A DNA stretch of 64,000 nt from a virus. Position 1 is the stretch's first letter, and every line of letters begins with the position of its first letter. Of the stretch, positions 22,300 through 30,001 are shown piece by piece. The notes below the pieces were generated by a model, which worked only from the letters and a program-made list of their open reading frames with translations, had not been told where the DNA came from and did not search any database. The stretch lies in the IMG/VR virus record IMGVR_UViG_3300022752_000024, positions 1 to 64,000 of that record, one strand, 5' to 3'. The translations under genes were made by a program, and so were the position numbers.

Positions 22300-22700
22300 T
22301 CTTTATATACTTTCTTGCCAATATTGTATTTAGGTACCAATTCCCACTCATCCTTCTCACGATATCCAATAATTTTGATTTGGGATAAACTCACTTGTAA
22401 ATTTTCGATTTTCTCTGGATTTACTATAGTCAATAGTTCCCAATCTTCCAACAATAAAGCAATCGTATTCCTACGAGCTAAATCGTTTTCTGAGATATCT
22501 GTTGGTTTACCATCTAACGCAAACAATTCTTTAAAGTGTACAATATAGTACTTTCCTTGTTTGTGTAGAATATGGCAAGATTGATAGAGTAGTTTTTCTT
22601 TTTTAGATGCCACACCAATGCGAGTCAATGTTTCACGAACCTTGAGAAAATCATCTTTAGCATTCAGCGTCACTTCAATCATATCTTCTATATGAATCAT
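22296..22700 (-). CDS. regA: Translational repressor RegA
   Basis: The protein is 134 aa. The ATG overlaps the gp62 stop by 1 nt as in other T4-like phages. MIEVTLNAKDDFLKVRETLTR and GIASKKEKLLYQSCHILHK-like order, HFKELFALDGK and ARRNTIALLLEDWELL match the RegA family (T4 RegA is 122 aa). RegA binds early mRNA leaders near start codons and blocks ribosome binding. Position right after gp44-gp62 supports the call. Confidence 0.93.
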   Translation of the reverse strand: MIHIEDMIEVTLNAKDDFLKVRETLTRIGVASKKEKLLYQSCHILHKQGKYYIVHFKELFALDGKPTDISENDLARRNTIALLLEDWELLTIVNPEKIENLQVSLSQIKIIGYREKDEWELVPKYNIGKKVYKD

Positions 22701-23089
22701 TATTTTGTCACTCCGCCTTTATCTATTTTTGTTTTTATATAAGCGATTTGTTCTTCAGATAAGATTCGTAATGCTTCTTTAGCTTTGCTGTTGGAGTATC
22801 CAAAATACTCTTTGACACAATCTAAATTCTTATCTTGATCAAATTTTTGCCACGGTTGAAATTTCCGTTTCATTGATCTGATAGTATTTAGAAGATAATG
22901 GTATTGAAGCTTTGCATCAATGAGATGATTCTTATTCATCTCATTGGCATATAAAACACAGTCTAGGTGATATGACAATGCACGATTTACTACAAAAGGT
23001 TTATAGTCTTTCTGATCTAGTTCATCACGCAGAACGTCTTGTTTTGTCTGAAGAATGGATGGAACTATCTCTTTAAATAGATCAGGCAT
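22700..23089 (-). CDS. gp62: Clamp loader small subunit gp62
   Basis: The protein is 129 aa, shorter than T4 gp62 (187 aa) but the usual size in marine T4-like phages as I recall it. PFVVNRALSYHLDCVLYANE and KRKFQPWQK are typical of gp62. It lies between gp44 and regA with 1-nt overlaps on both sides. It works with gp44 to load the gp45 sliding clamp. Confidence 0.9.
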   Translation of the reverse strand: MPDLFKEIVPSILQTKQDVLRDELDQKDYKPFVVNRALSYHLDCVLYANEMNKNHLIDAKLQYHYLLNTIRSMKRKFQPWQKFDQDKNLDCVKEYFGYSNSKAKEALRILSEEQIAYIKTKIDKGGVTK

Positions 23090-24024
23090 TATGCAAACTC
23101 ACATTCTACCATTATTTCTGTCAAACAAGCAACAAGATTGATTTCTTGATCCGCACAAAATGCTGCCTGATATTGATACTTTGCCAGAATTAATACTGCT
23201 TGAGGAATAGAATTTGGTTTGATGAATTCGTATGTACTATCGTAGATTTTACGATATATTCGTACAGGATCATTATCTAGGTTATTTGTGACCCATTTAC
23301 GAGCAGAAGTAAAGTCTTTACCTTTTAAAGCCTCAACTAGCTCTTGAATTTGTACATCGGAAACAGATGCAAGAATTCCGCTATCAATGTTACCAGAAAC
23401 ACCATAACGCTGAAGTTCATTAAGAATACGGCGATTATCTGGAAAATGTTTCATTATAACAGCAGCTACAACATCTTTAGAGTAAGTAATTTTCTCTTGA
23501 TCGAGAATATACTCAACTCGTTTCATAAATTGAGCAGCGAGCTTTGCTTTACTTCCATTGACTTTAAAATCAATTACAGTACAGCGAGAATGAATAGGAT
23601 CAATAATCCGATTTTTGAAATTACAAGTGAAGATGAAGGAACAATTTGAAGAAAACTCCTCGATTGCTCCACGAAGTGCGGGTTGAGTGGAATTTGGATT
23701 TAGATAATCTGCCTCATCAATGATAATGACTTTTCTACCACCAGTAAGACTTACGGATGATGCATAGTTTTTAATTTTGTTTCTAAGAACGTCAATACCT
23801 GATTCATCTGAACCATTTATAACAATAAAGTCACACCCAACCTCATTGCATAGTGCTTTTGCAATCGTTGTTTTTCCAACTCCTGCGCTACCAGACAATA
23901 GAAGGTTGGGTATTTCTTTTCGTTCGACATATTCTTTGAAAGTTTTCTTAATACTATCATGAAGAATACAGTCTTCAACTTTACGAGGACGATACTTCTC
24001 TACCCACAATAAATGGTCAATCAT
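23089..24024 (-). CDS. gp44: Clamp loader large subunit gp44 (AAA+ ATPase)
   Basis: The protein is 311 aa. LWVEKYRPRKVEDCIL (5-20) is the conserved loader N-terminus, Walker A is GSAGVGKTT (about 44-52), Walker B is KVIIIDEADYLN (about 97-108), and sensor 1 FTCNFKNRI and the SRC motif (HSRC) follow. Complete AAA+ loader core, close to T4 gp44 (319 aa). It opens gp45 and places it on primer-template DNA, with gp62. Confidence 0.96.
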   Translation of the reverse strand: MIDHLLWVEKYRPRKVEDCILHDSIKKTFKEYVERKEIPNLLLSGSAGVGKTTIAKALCNEVGCDFIVINGSDESGIDVLRNKIKNYASSVSLTGGRKVIIIDEADYLNPNSTQPALRGAIEEFSSNCSFIFTCNFKNRIIDPIHSRCTVIDFKVNGSKAKLAAQFMKRVEYILDQEKITYSKDVVAAVIMKHFPDNRRILNELQRYGVSGNIDSGILASVSDVQIQELVEALKGKDFTSARKWVTNNLDNDPVRIYRKIYDSTYEFIKPNSIPQAVLILAKYQYQAAFCADQEINLVACLTEIMVECEFA

Positions 24025-24053
24025 TCACATACTCCCATAATAAAAAAAAATAA

Positions 24054-24338
24054 TTAGTCGTTGGTTTTTAGATTGAATGTCGTTTCAAACAAAGCTTCAA
24101 ATTCTTTATTTTCAACAACTTCTTTACTAAAAGATTGTCTATACTGTGCTTTAGCCATTCGATTGACAATTTTTTTAGGAATCTTCAATTCATCATAAAC
24201 GGCATTTACGATATCTTTAATTGCTTCTTTTTCAGAAGCAACTTTTTCCATACAGACATTAATTTCACTAATTGCATTACTAAGAACTTTAAGTTGGTCA
24301 TCGTTAAACGTACCATATAACGTTTGTACTACTTTCAT
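24054..24338 (-). CDS. DsbA-like double-stranded DNA-binding protein (tentative)
   Basis: The protein is 94 aa and helical. The pattern IKDIVNAVYDEL-x-I-x-K-x-x-NRM, then YRQSF and FEALFETTF lines up by eye with T4 DsbA (IKDIRIRAKDELG, NRLLALYHKD, ELYDTVF). T4 DsbA binds duplex DNA near late promoters. It is between gp45 and gp44, a good place for a late-transcription or replication helper. The match is short and unaligned, so treat as tentative. Confidence 0.5.
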   Translation of the reverse strand: MKVVQTLYGTFNDDQLKVLSNAISEINVCMEKVASEKEAIKDIVNAVYDELKIPKKIVNRMAKAQYRQSFSKEVVENKEFEALFETTFNLKTND

Positions 24339-24526
24339 CGCAACTCACCATTAATTTTGCCTACAACGTCTAACATAGGATCGCTAACAATAATATTTCC
24401 GTTAACTAATACAATAGCTGTTTTGTTTTTATGTTCACCTTCTGGAACAGATAAAACAGAAACAACATGAGTCGGATTAACTGCAACCGAAGAATTACTT
24501 ACTACATCCGTAACATAAATTAACAT
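24335..24526 (-). CDS. Small beta-rich protein (FlbD-like pattern)
   Basis: The protein is 63 aa. MLIYVTDVVSNSSVAVNPTH and the following VVSVL strand, then IVLVNGNIIVSD, give the layout of small beta-sandwich proteins (N-P-x-H-V-x-x-V, V-N-G) similar to FlbD. It overlaps the DsbA-like gene by 4 nt and follows gp45. Function unknown. Confidence 0.5.
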   Translation of the reverse strand: MLIYVTDVVSNSSVAVNPTHVVSVLSVPEGEHKNKTAIVLVNGNIIVSDPMLDVVGKINGELR

Positions 24527-24528
24527 AA

Positions 24529-25206
24529 TTATCCTTTAAAATTTGTTGCATCTTTTTCAGTAGTGATCCAATATTCAATGGAATCTTTAACATTTTTGAA
24601 GTGTGCTATACCTTTTGACGAAATACTAACTTGATATGCTCCAGGAATCATTTTTAGATTTTCGGTTTTAAATACGGCACAAAACTCTTTATCGGTATCT
24701 CCAAGATCAAGAGAGTTTGCATGAGCGGCATCACTGCTAGTATCAAATGATGTAATTTTCAGTTTATTTTCATTACCTATAATTGCAACATTTGGTGATT
24801 GTAATACGTTTGCAGTTCTCATAATCCAATCATAATCGTCAGATGAAAGTTCAAATGAAATTTCTACAGACGGAAGAACGATTGCCTTCTCAGGTGGAGT
24901 TACAATAAATTGTTTATCTGTCACTCGATATTTAATTTTACTACGACCACCTAGAGATTTAATATACACATGCTTATCATCAAAATCCAATTCTGACGCA
25001 TCTTTACCTAAAGACAAGACAGAGAGAAAATTTGTCAAATCATAAATTGCAAATTCTTGAGGAAATTCATCTTTCAATACTGCTTGTGCAAGAACAGTTT
25101 TTGAAGATGAAACTGTTGAGATTGTACTGCCTTGCTTAAAAAGCAAGCCAGAATTAATTGTAGAAAAATTCTTTAATACTGATAGTGTTTCATTGGAAAG
25201 CTTCAT
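24529..25206 (-). CDS. gp45: Sliding clamp gp45
   Basis: The protein is 225 aa, near T4 gp45 (228). MKLSNETLSVLKNFSTINSG matches the gp45 N-terminus, followed by EFAIYDLTNFLSVLSLG and FELSSDDYDWIMRTANVLQSP in the expected order. It forms a trimeric ring that tethers gp43 and also activates late transcription through gp55/gp33. Located directly before the clamp-loader genes. Confidence 0.95.
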   Translation of the reverse strand: MKLSNETLSVLKNFSTINSGLLFKQGSTISTVSSSKTVLAQAVLKDEFPQEFAIYDLTNFLSVLSLGKDASELDFDDKHVYIKSLGGRSKIKYRVTDKQFIVTPPEKAIVLPSVEISFELSSDDYDWIMRTANVLQSPNVAIIGNENKLKITSFDTSSDAAHANSLDLGDTDKEFCAVFKTENLKMIPGAYQVSISSKGIAHFKNVKDSIEYWITTEKDATNFKG

Positions 25207-25523
25207 TTTATTTCTCCATTATACATTGGTTCATCTTTTGAGTACAGTATATCATGTTCAAACAAAAACATCAAGCAACACATAGCATGTGCCAAGTGAT
25301 GTATGCCTGATTCTGGATCAAGTTGTTCACCTTTTCGCCATGCCCAAATATGACGTTCCATGGCATCAAAATATCTGCGTTTTGATCCAGGTACTTTTTG
25401 CCAATTGTTTCTTGCATATTTTTGAGCACCAAAGGTAAGAACTTTAACCGTCTCCTCTAACGCAAGAGGAGGAAGCAAACCAAACTCCAATTTGCCTCCG
25501 TCAAATTTAGTACCTTTTTCCAA
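25203..25523 (-). CDS. dATP/dGTP diphosphohydrolase-like protein (DUF5664/MazZ-like)
   Basis: The protein is 106 aa. GTKFDGGKLEFGLLPPLALE (4-23), VLTFGAQKYARNNWQKV and RHIWAWRKGEQLDPESGIHH with LAHAMCCLMFL follow the motif order of the DUF5664 all-alpha NTP pyrophosphatase-like family (PF18909). Members remove pyrophosphate from purine dNTPs, and MazZ of the 2-aminoadenine (Z) pathway belongs there. No PurZ or DatZ is in this window. It overlaps gp45's start by 4 nt, so it is tied to replication. Confidence 0.8.
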   Translation of the reverse strand: MEKGTKFDGGKLEFGLLPPLALEETVKVLTFGAQKYARNNWQKVPGSKRRYFDAMERHIWAWRKGEQLDPESGIHHLAHAMCCLMFLFEHDILYSKDEPMYNGEIK

Positions 25524-26321
25524 TTACATCTCTCCAACATAATTTGCAATTGCTGGCATATCACCTTGGAAATGATATGTACCAATATGAGATGTTTTTA
25601 CCCATGGACATAGATGAATCTTTCCACCAATATTTCTCCACCATTGACAGAACATATAATCTTCTGACAAGTATCTCTCGGAAGATTTATCAATTACTGT
25701 GTCAAAATATGCATGAATATAACGAGAACCATCGAAGTGTGCTTGCCCAACGTGATCTGGTTTATACTTTAGTTGTGGATAAGCTTCTGCAAACTTTGGG
25801 AAAACTTCACGATTGACCATCATGAATCCAGTACCAATTTCAAGAACTTCAAGAGGTTCTGTTACTGAGAATTGTGCAGTTCCATGTACAGGATTAAAAA
25901 CAAAATCGCCTGCAAGTTTCTCAAGTTCACCTACATCAATGGCAGGGTTTCTTGTGACAGCAGACTTAATGTTTTTCCACTTAATTGCTTTCTTTGGATA
26001 TGGTGCACCAATAACATCTTTATCTAGGGCAAGTAATGCAATAACATCTCTAGGATCAAAACTGATATCAGAATCTAAAAACAAAAGATGTGTACAGTCT
26101 GAACGATTCAAAAATTCATCTACCAAATAGTTTCTTGCTCTAGTAATCAGAGATTCATTAAACAAGAAAGAAAATTTAGTAGCAATACCATATTGCATAC
26201 ACAGACCTTGAAGGTCAAGGCAAGCTTTCATATACATCCCATGATTCATACCACCATACATTGGTGTTGCAATGAATAAGCTTTTTTTTCTTAATTCTTC
26301 TACTTTAATTGAAATTTCCAT
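25524..26321 (-). CDS. Glycosyltransferase-like protein (GT-A, DSD motif)
   Basis: The protein is 265 aa. KSLFIATPMYGGMNHGMYMK opens a GT-A fold, FNESLITRARNYLVDEFL is typical of this phage family, and THLLFLDSDISFDPRDVI (about 76-93) carries the D-x-D metal site. EIGTGFMMVNREVF and SEDYMFCQWW follow as in family 2 enzymes. Location beside gp45 rather than in the glycan cluster raises the option of a DNA- or protein-directed glycosyltransferase. Target unknown. GAGGAT is its ribosome binding site. Confidence 0.75.
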   Translation of the reverse strand: MEISIKVEELRKKSLFIATPMYGGMNHGMYMKACLDLQGLCMQYGIATKFSFLFNESLITRARNYLVDEFLNRSDCTHLLFLDSDISFDPRDVIALLALDKDVIGAPYPKKAIKWKNIKSAVTRNPAIDVGELEKLAGDFVFNPVHGTAQFSVTEPLEVLEIGTGFMMVNREVFPKFAEAYPQLKYKPDHVGQAHFDGSRYIHAYFDTVIDKSSERYLSEDYMFCQWWRNIGGKIHLCPWVKTSHIGTYHFQGDMPAIANYVGEM

Positions 26322-26342
26322 TTAATCCTCATGGGTGTAAAA

Positions 26343-26366
26343 AAAGGAGACCATATGGTCTCCTTT
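26343..26366 (-). terminator. Rho-independent terminator
   Basis: Stem AAAGGAGACC / GGTCTCCTTT (10 bp, 4-nt loop) followed on the minus strand by a T run. It lies directly after the winged-helix-like gene and before the glycosyltransferase gene. Confidence 0.9.
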
Positions 26367-26376
26367 CGATTCAAAA

Positions 26377-26646
26377 TTAACCGGCAAATGAGAAGCCGTT
26401 TTCGATTGCAGATTGAACTAACTTACGTGTAGGTGTACCCAAACGATAGAATTTAGCTTTGCTGCCATCTTGAAGCGTTTTGATATTTGTGTAGATGCAA
26501 TGACCTTCTTTGCGAAGTTCTTCAATTCGGGCAGAAACATTTTGCACACCAAAACGGCGTTGTGCTTGTTTCACGGTAAAGGTGTTGTAGCCTTCAGTTT
26601 TTTTCAAAGCAGCCAACATACGGGCTTTTGCGGATAGTTTGGTCAT
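26377..26646 (-). CDS. Small winged-helix/HTH-like DNA-binding protein
   Basis: The protein is 89 aa from the ATG at 26646 with TTAGGAG upstream. AKARMLAALKKTEGYNTFTV then AQRRFGVQNVSARIEELRKE (recognition-helix-like) and IYTNIKTLQDGSKAKFYRLG (wing) give a helix-turn-helix plus beta wing. It is a monocistronic unit with its own consensus-like promoter (26710-26738) and a strong terminator, so it is probably abundantly expressed early. It might be a transcription regulator or a nucleoid-binding protein. Confidence 0.7.
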   Translation of the reverse strand: MTKLSAKARMLAALKKTEGYNTFTVKQAQRRFGVQNVSARIEELRKEGHCIYTNIKTLQDGSKAKFYRLGTPTRKLVQSAIENGFSFAG

Positions 26647-26709
26647 AATAAAACTCCTAATAAAAAATAATAAAAATAAAATACCTTGCAATGAATAGCA
26701 AGTTTTCAC

Positions 26710-26738
26710 ATCATAACATTATATATTAATAATGTCAA
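26710..26738 (-). promoter_or_regulatory. Sigma-70-type promoter for HTH gene
   Basis: Minus strand TTGACA, 17 bp, TATGAT. Predicted start near 26703, about 57 nt upstream of the ATG. It lies in the 109-nt gap after the DNA methyltransferase gene. Confidence 0.85.
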
Positions 26739-26755
26739 TGAATTTTTTGGTGAAC

Positions 26756-28327
26756 TTACGGCTTATAGAATATAAACACCGGTTCATATTTTAACCACAT
26801 ACCATTTACCTTACAGAAGTTCTTGGCTTTTGGTAAACCAGTATCCGGATCAACTCGATTACCGCCAGGCATTTGAGCCAAAGACATTTTTAGTTTACCT
26901 TTATAAACCATACCAAGTTCTTCTAGAATCTTTCTACTATCTTCTTCAAGAGGCAACATATCACCTCCAAATACAACATCACTAATATTCCAAAGGAGAT
27001 AACGGTCAGAGCGTAACCATTCCACAGCAGTTTCGAGCGTTGGTCGTAAGAAACCGTTTCTCCATTCTTCATATTGACCAAACTTCTTGTATGATTGTGT
27101 TGGATCTTCTGAGTACGCTTCTTTAGCAAAATAAGGTGGTGAAGTAAATACCAAATCAAGTTTGCCTTTATGCTTTTGAAATCTTGGGTCATCTCTTATT
27201 ACTTCTGATCCAAGTTGGTAGATTTCTGTTTCTGTGTGGGAATGTTCGTCTGCCCATAAGCCGCCTTTATTGACATGATTACGGTAGAATTCAGCGATCT
27301 CAAGATATTTTGTGCGACCAGAAGTAGTGTTATGGTCAGTATTGGGATCAGTACCAATATAGAGAATGTTGCGGTCATCACAAATAGACATAGCACCCAA
27401 AAGGCGACCACCCCAACCGCTAGAAGGATCATAGATACGAATCTTATCTTGTCCCACAAGATGTTCAGTGAATTTTTCATATAAGTATTTTGCTGTTAGT
27501 GGAGGAAAATTGACAGCGTATTGGCAAAACGATACACGAAAAGCTTTAAGCCCGACAGGAAACAATTTTTGTTTATATTGATATGGTCTAATAGCATAAT
27601 GTTCTGATTTAGAATAATCAACATTTGTTTTACACTTTTCTGGTATATTTAAAGTTTCGATGTCATCTTTGTGTAAAACAAGATACTTTTGATTTTTAAG
27701 TTCTTCATTATATCCAGTGTACTCTTTGTCAATATCTTTAGGTTGTAACCAATAATCCCACTTACCTTGTTTCCTGAATTCGTTTTCGAAAGAATTAATC
27801 CAGCTAGAAGCATCATTGGATACTGGAAGATATCCATAATGTTCACGTTCATCTGCCTTAGCAACAAAAGAATAATGATAAAAAGAGTCACGTTTAAAAT
27901 GACGGGAAGCATATGTGACAAATGTATCAAGAAGTTCATCCTTCGCAAAATAATCATAAATTGATTTACCATCGTCTTTTTTCGTATAATTGATGCGAGT
28001 TTTCATCATGGTAGGAAACCATTGATTAACTGCATTGCCAATTACACTAGTATTTCTGATGACATCTTTTTCGCCTGTTAGTTCATCCACTACTTCAAAC
28101 TTGTGAACAGGAAAACTGTGCATTTGATTGAATTGGTCGATGATTTCATTTTCATCGTAACCAACTCTAGGCGGGAGATTATGATTGTCCCATAAATCTA
28201 CAACAGTTTTTCGAAGGTCTATGATCCACACACGAAATTCGTCTTTTGACATCCAAAGAACTTCTTCAAAATATTTATTAACTGGTGATTCTAGGAGTTC
28301 ACGATTTTTTTCATAAAACCAGGTCAT
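26756..28327 (-). CDS. DNA methyltransferase (TSPPYF amino-methyltransferase)
   Basis: The protein is 523 aa. IYDPSSGWGGRLLGAMSI (about 299-316) has the DPxxGxG SAM-binding motif. DLVFTSPPYFAKEAY (about 387-401) is the catalytic TSPPYF (class of N4-cytosine/N6-adenine methyltransferases). MPGGNRVDPDTG near the C-terminus is probably target-related. The first 250 residues are not recognised. The start overlaps the 2OG-oxygenase stop as ATGA, so both are made together. It may protect phage DNA from restriction, or act in a base-modification pathway with its partner. Confidence 0.85.
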   Translation of the reverse strand: MTWFYEKNRELLESPVNKYFEEVLWMSKDEFRVWIIDLRKTVVDLWDNHNLPPRVGYDENEIIDQFNQMHSFPVHKFEVVDELTGEKDVIRNTSVIGNAVNQWFPTMMKTRINYTKKDDGKSIYDYFAKDELLDTFVTYASRHFKRDSFYHYSFVAKADEREHYGYLPVSNDASSWINSFENEFRKQGKWDYWLQPKDIDKEYTGYNEELKNQKYLVLHKDDIETLNIPEKCKTNVDYSKSEHYAIRPYQYKQKLFPVGLKAFRVSFCQYAVNFPPLTAKYLYEKFTEHLVGQDKIRIYDPSSGWGGRLLGAMSICDDRNILYIGTDPNTDHNTTSGRTKYLEIAEFYRNHVNKGGLWADEHSHTETEIYQLGSEVIRDDPRFQKHKGKLDLVFTSPPYFAKEAYSEDPTQSYKKFGQYEEWRNGFLRPTLETAVEWLRSDRYLLWNISDVVFGGDMLPLEEDSRKILEELGMVYKGKLKMSLAQMPGGNRVDPDTGLPKAKNFCKVNGMWLKYEPVFIFYKP

Positions 28328-29436
28328 TGTAATATTATCTCTTTTAGGTTAGGGGTAACTTTAACATCGACAACCAAATGTATTCTATTTTGGTCGCCTT
28401 CATTAATTACTGTATGTGGTTTACGAGTGTCAAGTACCCAACACTCACCAACTTTCATATTCACTTCTTTTTTATTACCATTTGGTTCCCACACACCAAA
28501 TCTTACTCTCTCGTTAGTTTGTATAGGAAAATGCAACCTACTAATATTCCCAATATTGCAACCAGAATCCGGATCAACTTGGTCTGTGTGTCGTGTAAGC
28601 TCTCCACCACCAGGCATAAGCTGCATAAACCTAATACGATGTAATTCTGCATCACCCAAGAATTGCAGTAACTCATTAACTTCTGGAAATTCATTACGAA
28701 GGTATGTATCTTGAAGATAAAATTCTTCATCTTTGTGTTCTTCTTTCCATTTTTTGCTCATTTCAATCGGTTTCTCAATACTCATAATATCTGGTGTATA
28801 ACCACGTAGAGAAATTGCAGACCAAGATTTTTTCTTGTTATAGTTGCTGTAGTGATTTTGGAATTTGATATTGAGATTTTCTAATTTGACTTTGATTCTT
28901 GCAAGTATATCAGAGTCTACATCAATTGTCAATTGTTTAACGGAAATATTTTCTACCGGATCTAAATATGGATGAGTTCTTGGTACCAAAACATTTTCAG
29001 AATTTTTAAAGTATACAGCATAAATTTCTCCAAATGTGGTAATCTTGCTTCCTACATAATCAAAGTAATTTTGTGCAATCGATCTGGTAGTTTTATCTTC
29101 AGCCCAAACATATAGCCAAGTATTACCTTCTGCCTGTTCGCAAACATCTTCAATATAATCATCAGTACCACGAAGTTTAGTAATAACATAATCACCAGGC
29201 ACCTTAGCACCAATAGTGATACCAGAATACATGGTAATTGGAGATGATTTACTTACCTTAGTTTTAACATATGAACCATCATTGTCAATAGTCAGATGAC
29301 CGTTATGTAAATCTTCAGCTATGTTATTTTTCTTGTATTCTGCAAAAGGAGAGTCTGCAAACTTATTATAATCTGCGTAAATAGTCTCAAGACTTTTGAG
29401 GTAGTCCAGTTCGTACCCGTGTTGCCAATTTTTCAT
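28324..29436 (-). CDS. 2-oxoglutarate/Fe(II) oxygenase (aspartyl/asparaginyl hydroxylase-like) with N-terminal extension
   Basis: The protein is 370 aa. The C-terminal domain has HRIRFMQLMPGGGELTRHTD (HxD iron ligands, about 268-287), RLHFPIQTN, GECWVLDTRKPHTVINEGDQ (third His ligand) and NRIHLVVD (2OG-binding Arg). This is the aspartyl beta-hydroxylase-like jelly roll. The N-terminal 170 residues (YVITKLRGTDDYIEDV, NTWLYVWAEDKTTRSIAQNY) look acyltransferase-like but are unassigned. It overlaps the deformylase by 50 nt and the DNA methyltransferase by 4 nt. Substrate unknown: a protein side chain by family, a DNA base by context. Confidence 0.8.
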   Translation of the reverse strand: MKNWQHGYELDYLKSLETIYADYNKFADSPFAEYKKNNIAEDLHNGHLTIDNDGSYVKTKVSKSSPITMYSGITIGAKVPGDYVITKLRGTDDYIEDVCEQAEGNTWLYVWAEDKTTRSIAQNYFDYVGSKITTFGEIYAVYFKNSENVLVPRTHPYLDPVENISVKQLTIDVDSDILARIKVKLENLNIKFQNHYSNYNKKKSWSAISLRGYTPDIMSIEKPIEMSKKWKEEHKDEEFYLQDTYLRNEFPEVNELLQFLGDAELHRIRFMQLMPGGGELTRHTDQVDPDSGCNIGNISRLHFPIQTNERVRFGVWEPNGNKKEVNMKVGECWVLDTRKPHTVINEGDQNRIHLVVDVKVTPNLKEIILQ

Positions 29437-30001
29437 TTGCTTTTTTCATCCTCATAACAAGTTTGTCTCGTTTTTGTTTTCCAGTCTTTAACGCCAAAGG
29501 TTTAGCTTTACTTGTATAAACTATTCCGTTTAGATGATCGAGTTCATGTAGGAAACATCGAGCGGTAATACCAGAATATTTGGCTTGTTTTATTTCACCA
29601 TGATAGTCTTGATATTCTACCTGAATAGTATCTGGTCTAGTTATATTTAGGAATAAAAATGGAAAAGATAAACAACCTTCTTGCATGTGTACCAAATTTT
29701 CTGACATAGAGATAATCTTTGGATTAAAGTGTGCGACATAATTACTGCCGGCTCCCATCACAAATACTCTATATCGAAATCCACATTGATTTGCAGATAA
29801 TCCTAATCCATTATAATACTTGCAAGTTTCTACTAATTGAGAAGCGAATGTTATAGGATTAACTGGAGAATTTGCGAATTCAAATTCTGGTAATATTTCT
29901 TGAAGAATTGGATCTTTAGAGTCAACTAATGGAAATAACTTAATTTGTTGAAACTTAGAGGTGTCCTCTGCTTCAGTATCAAATTTAAAAATTTCACTCA
30001 T
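29387..30001 (-). CDS. def: Peptide deformylase
   Basis: The protein is 204 aa. All three PDF motifs are present in order: GLSANQCG (motif 1, G-x-G/S-x-A-x-Q, about 70), EGCLSFP (motif 2 with Cys metal ligand, about 112) and CFLHELDHLNG (motif 3 HExxH, about 149-159). It removes the formyl group from nascent proteins; marine phages often carry small PDFs. It overlaps gp46 by 4 nt. The C-terminal basic tail (TGKQKRDKLVMRMKKANEK) is longer than in minimal phage PDFs. Confidence 0.94.
   Translation of the reverse strand: MSEIFKFDTEAEDTSKFQQIKLFPLVDSKDPILQEILPEFEFANSPVNPITFASQLVETCKYYNGLGLSANQCGFRYRVFVMGAGSNYVAHFNPKIISMSENLVHMQEGCLSFPFLFLNITRPDTIQVEYQDYHGEIKQAKYSGITARCFLHELDHLNGIVYTSKAKPLALKTGKQKRDKLVMRMKKANEKLATRVRTGLPQKS

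Noticed and set aside
22144-22548. 134-aa plus-strand frame opposite regA/hsp20 leader
   Set aside because: Antisense to a confident regA gene; composition typical of shadow frames.
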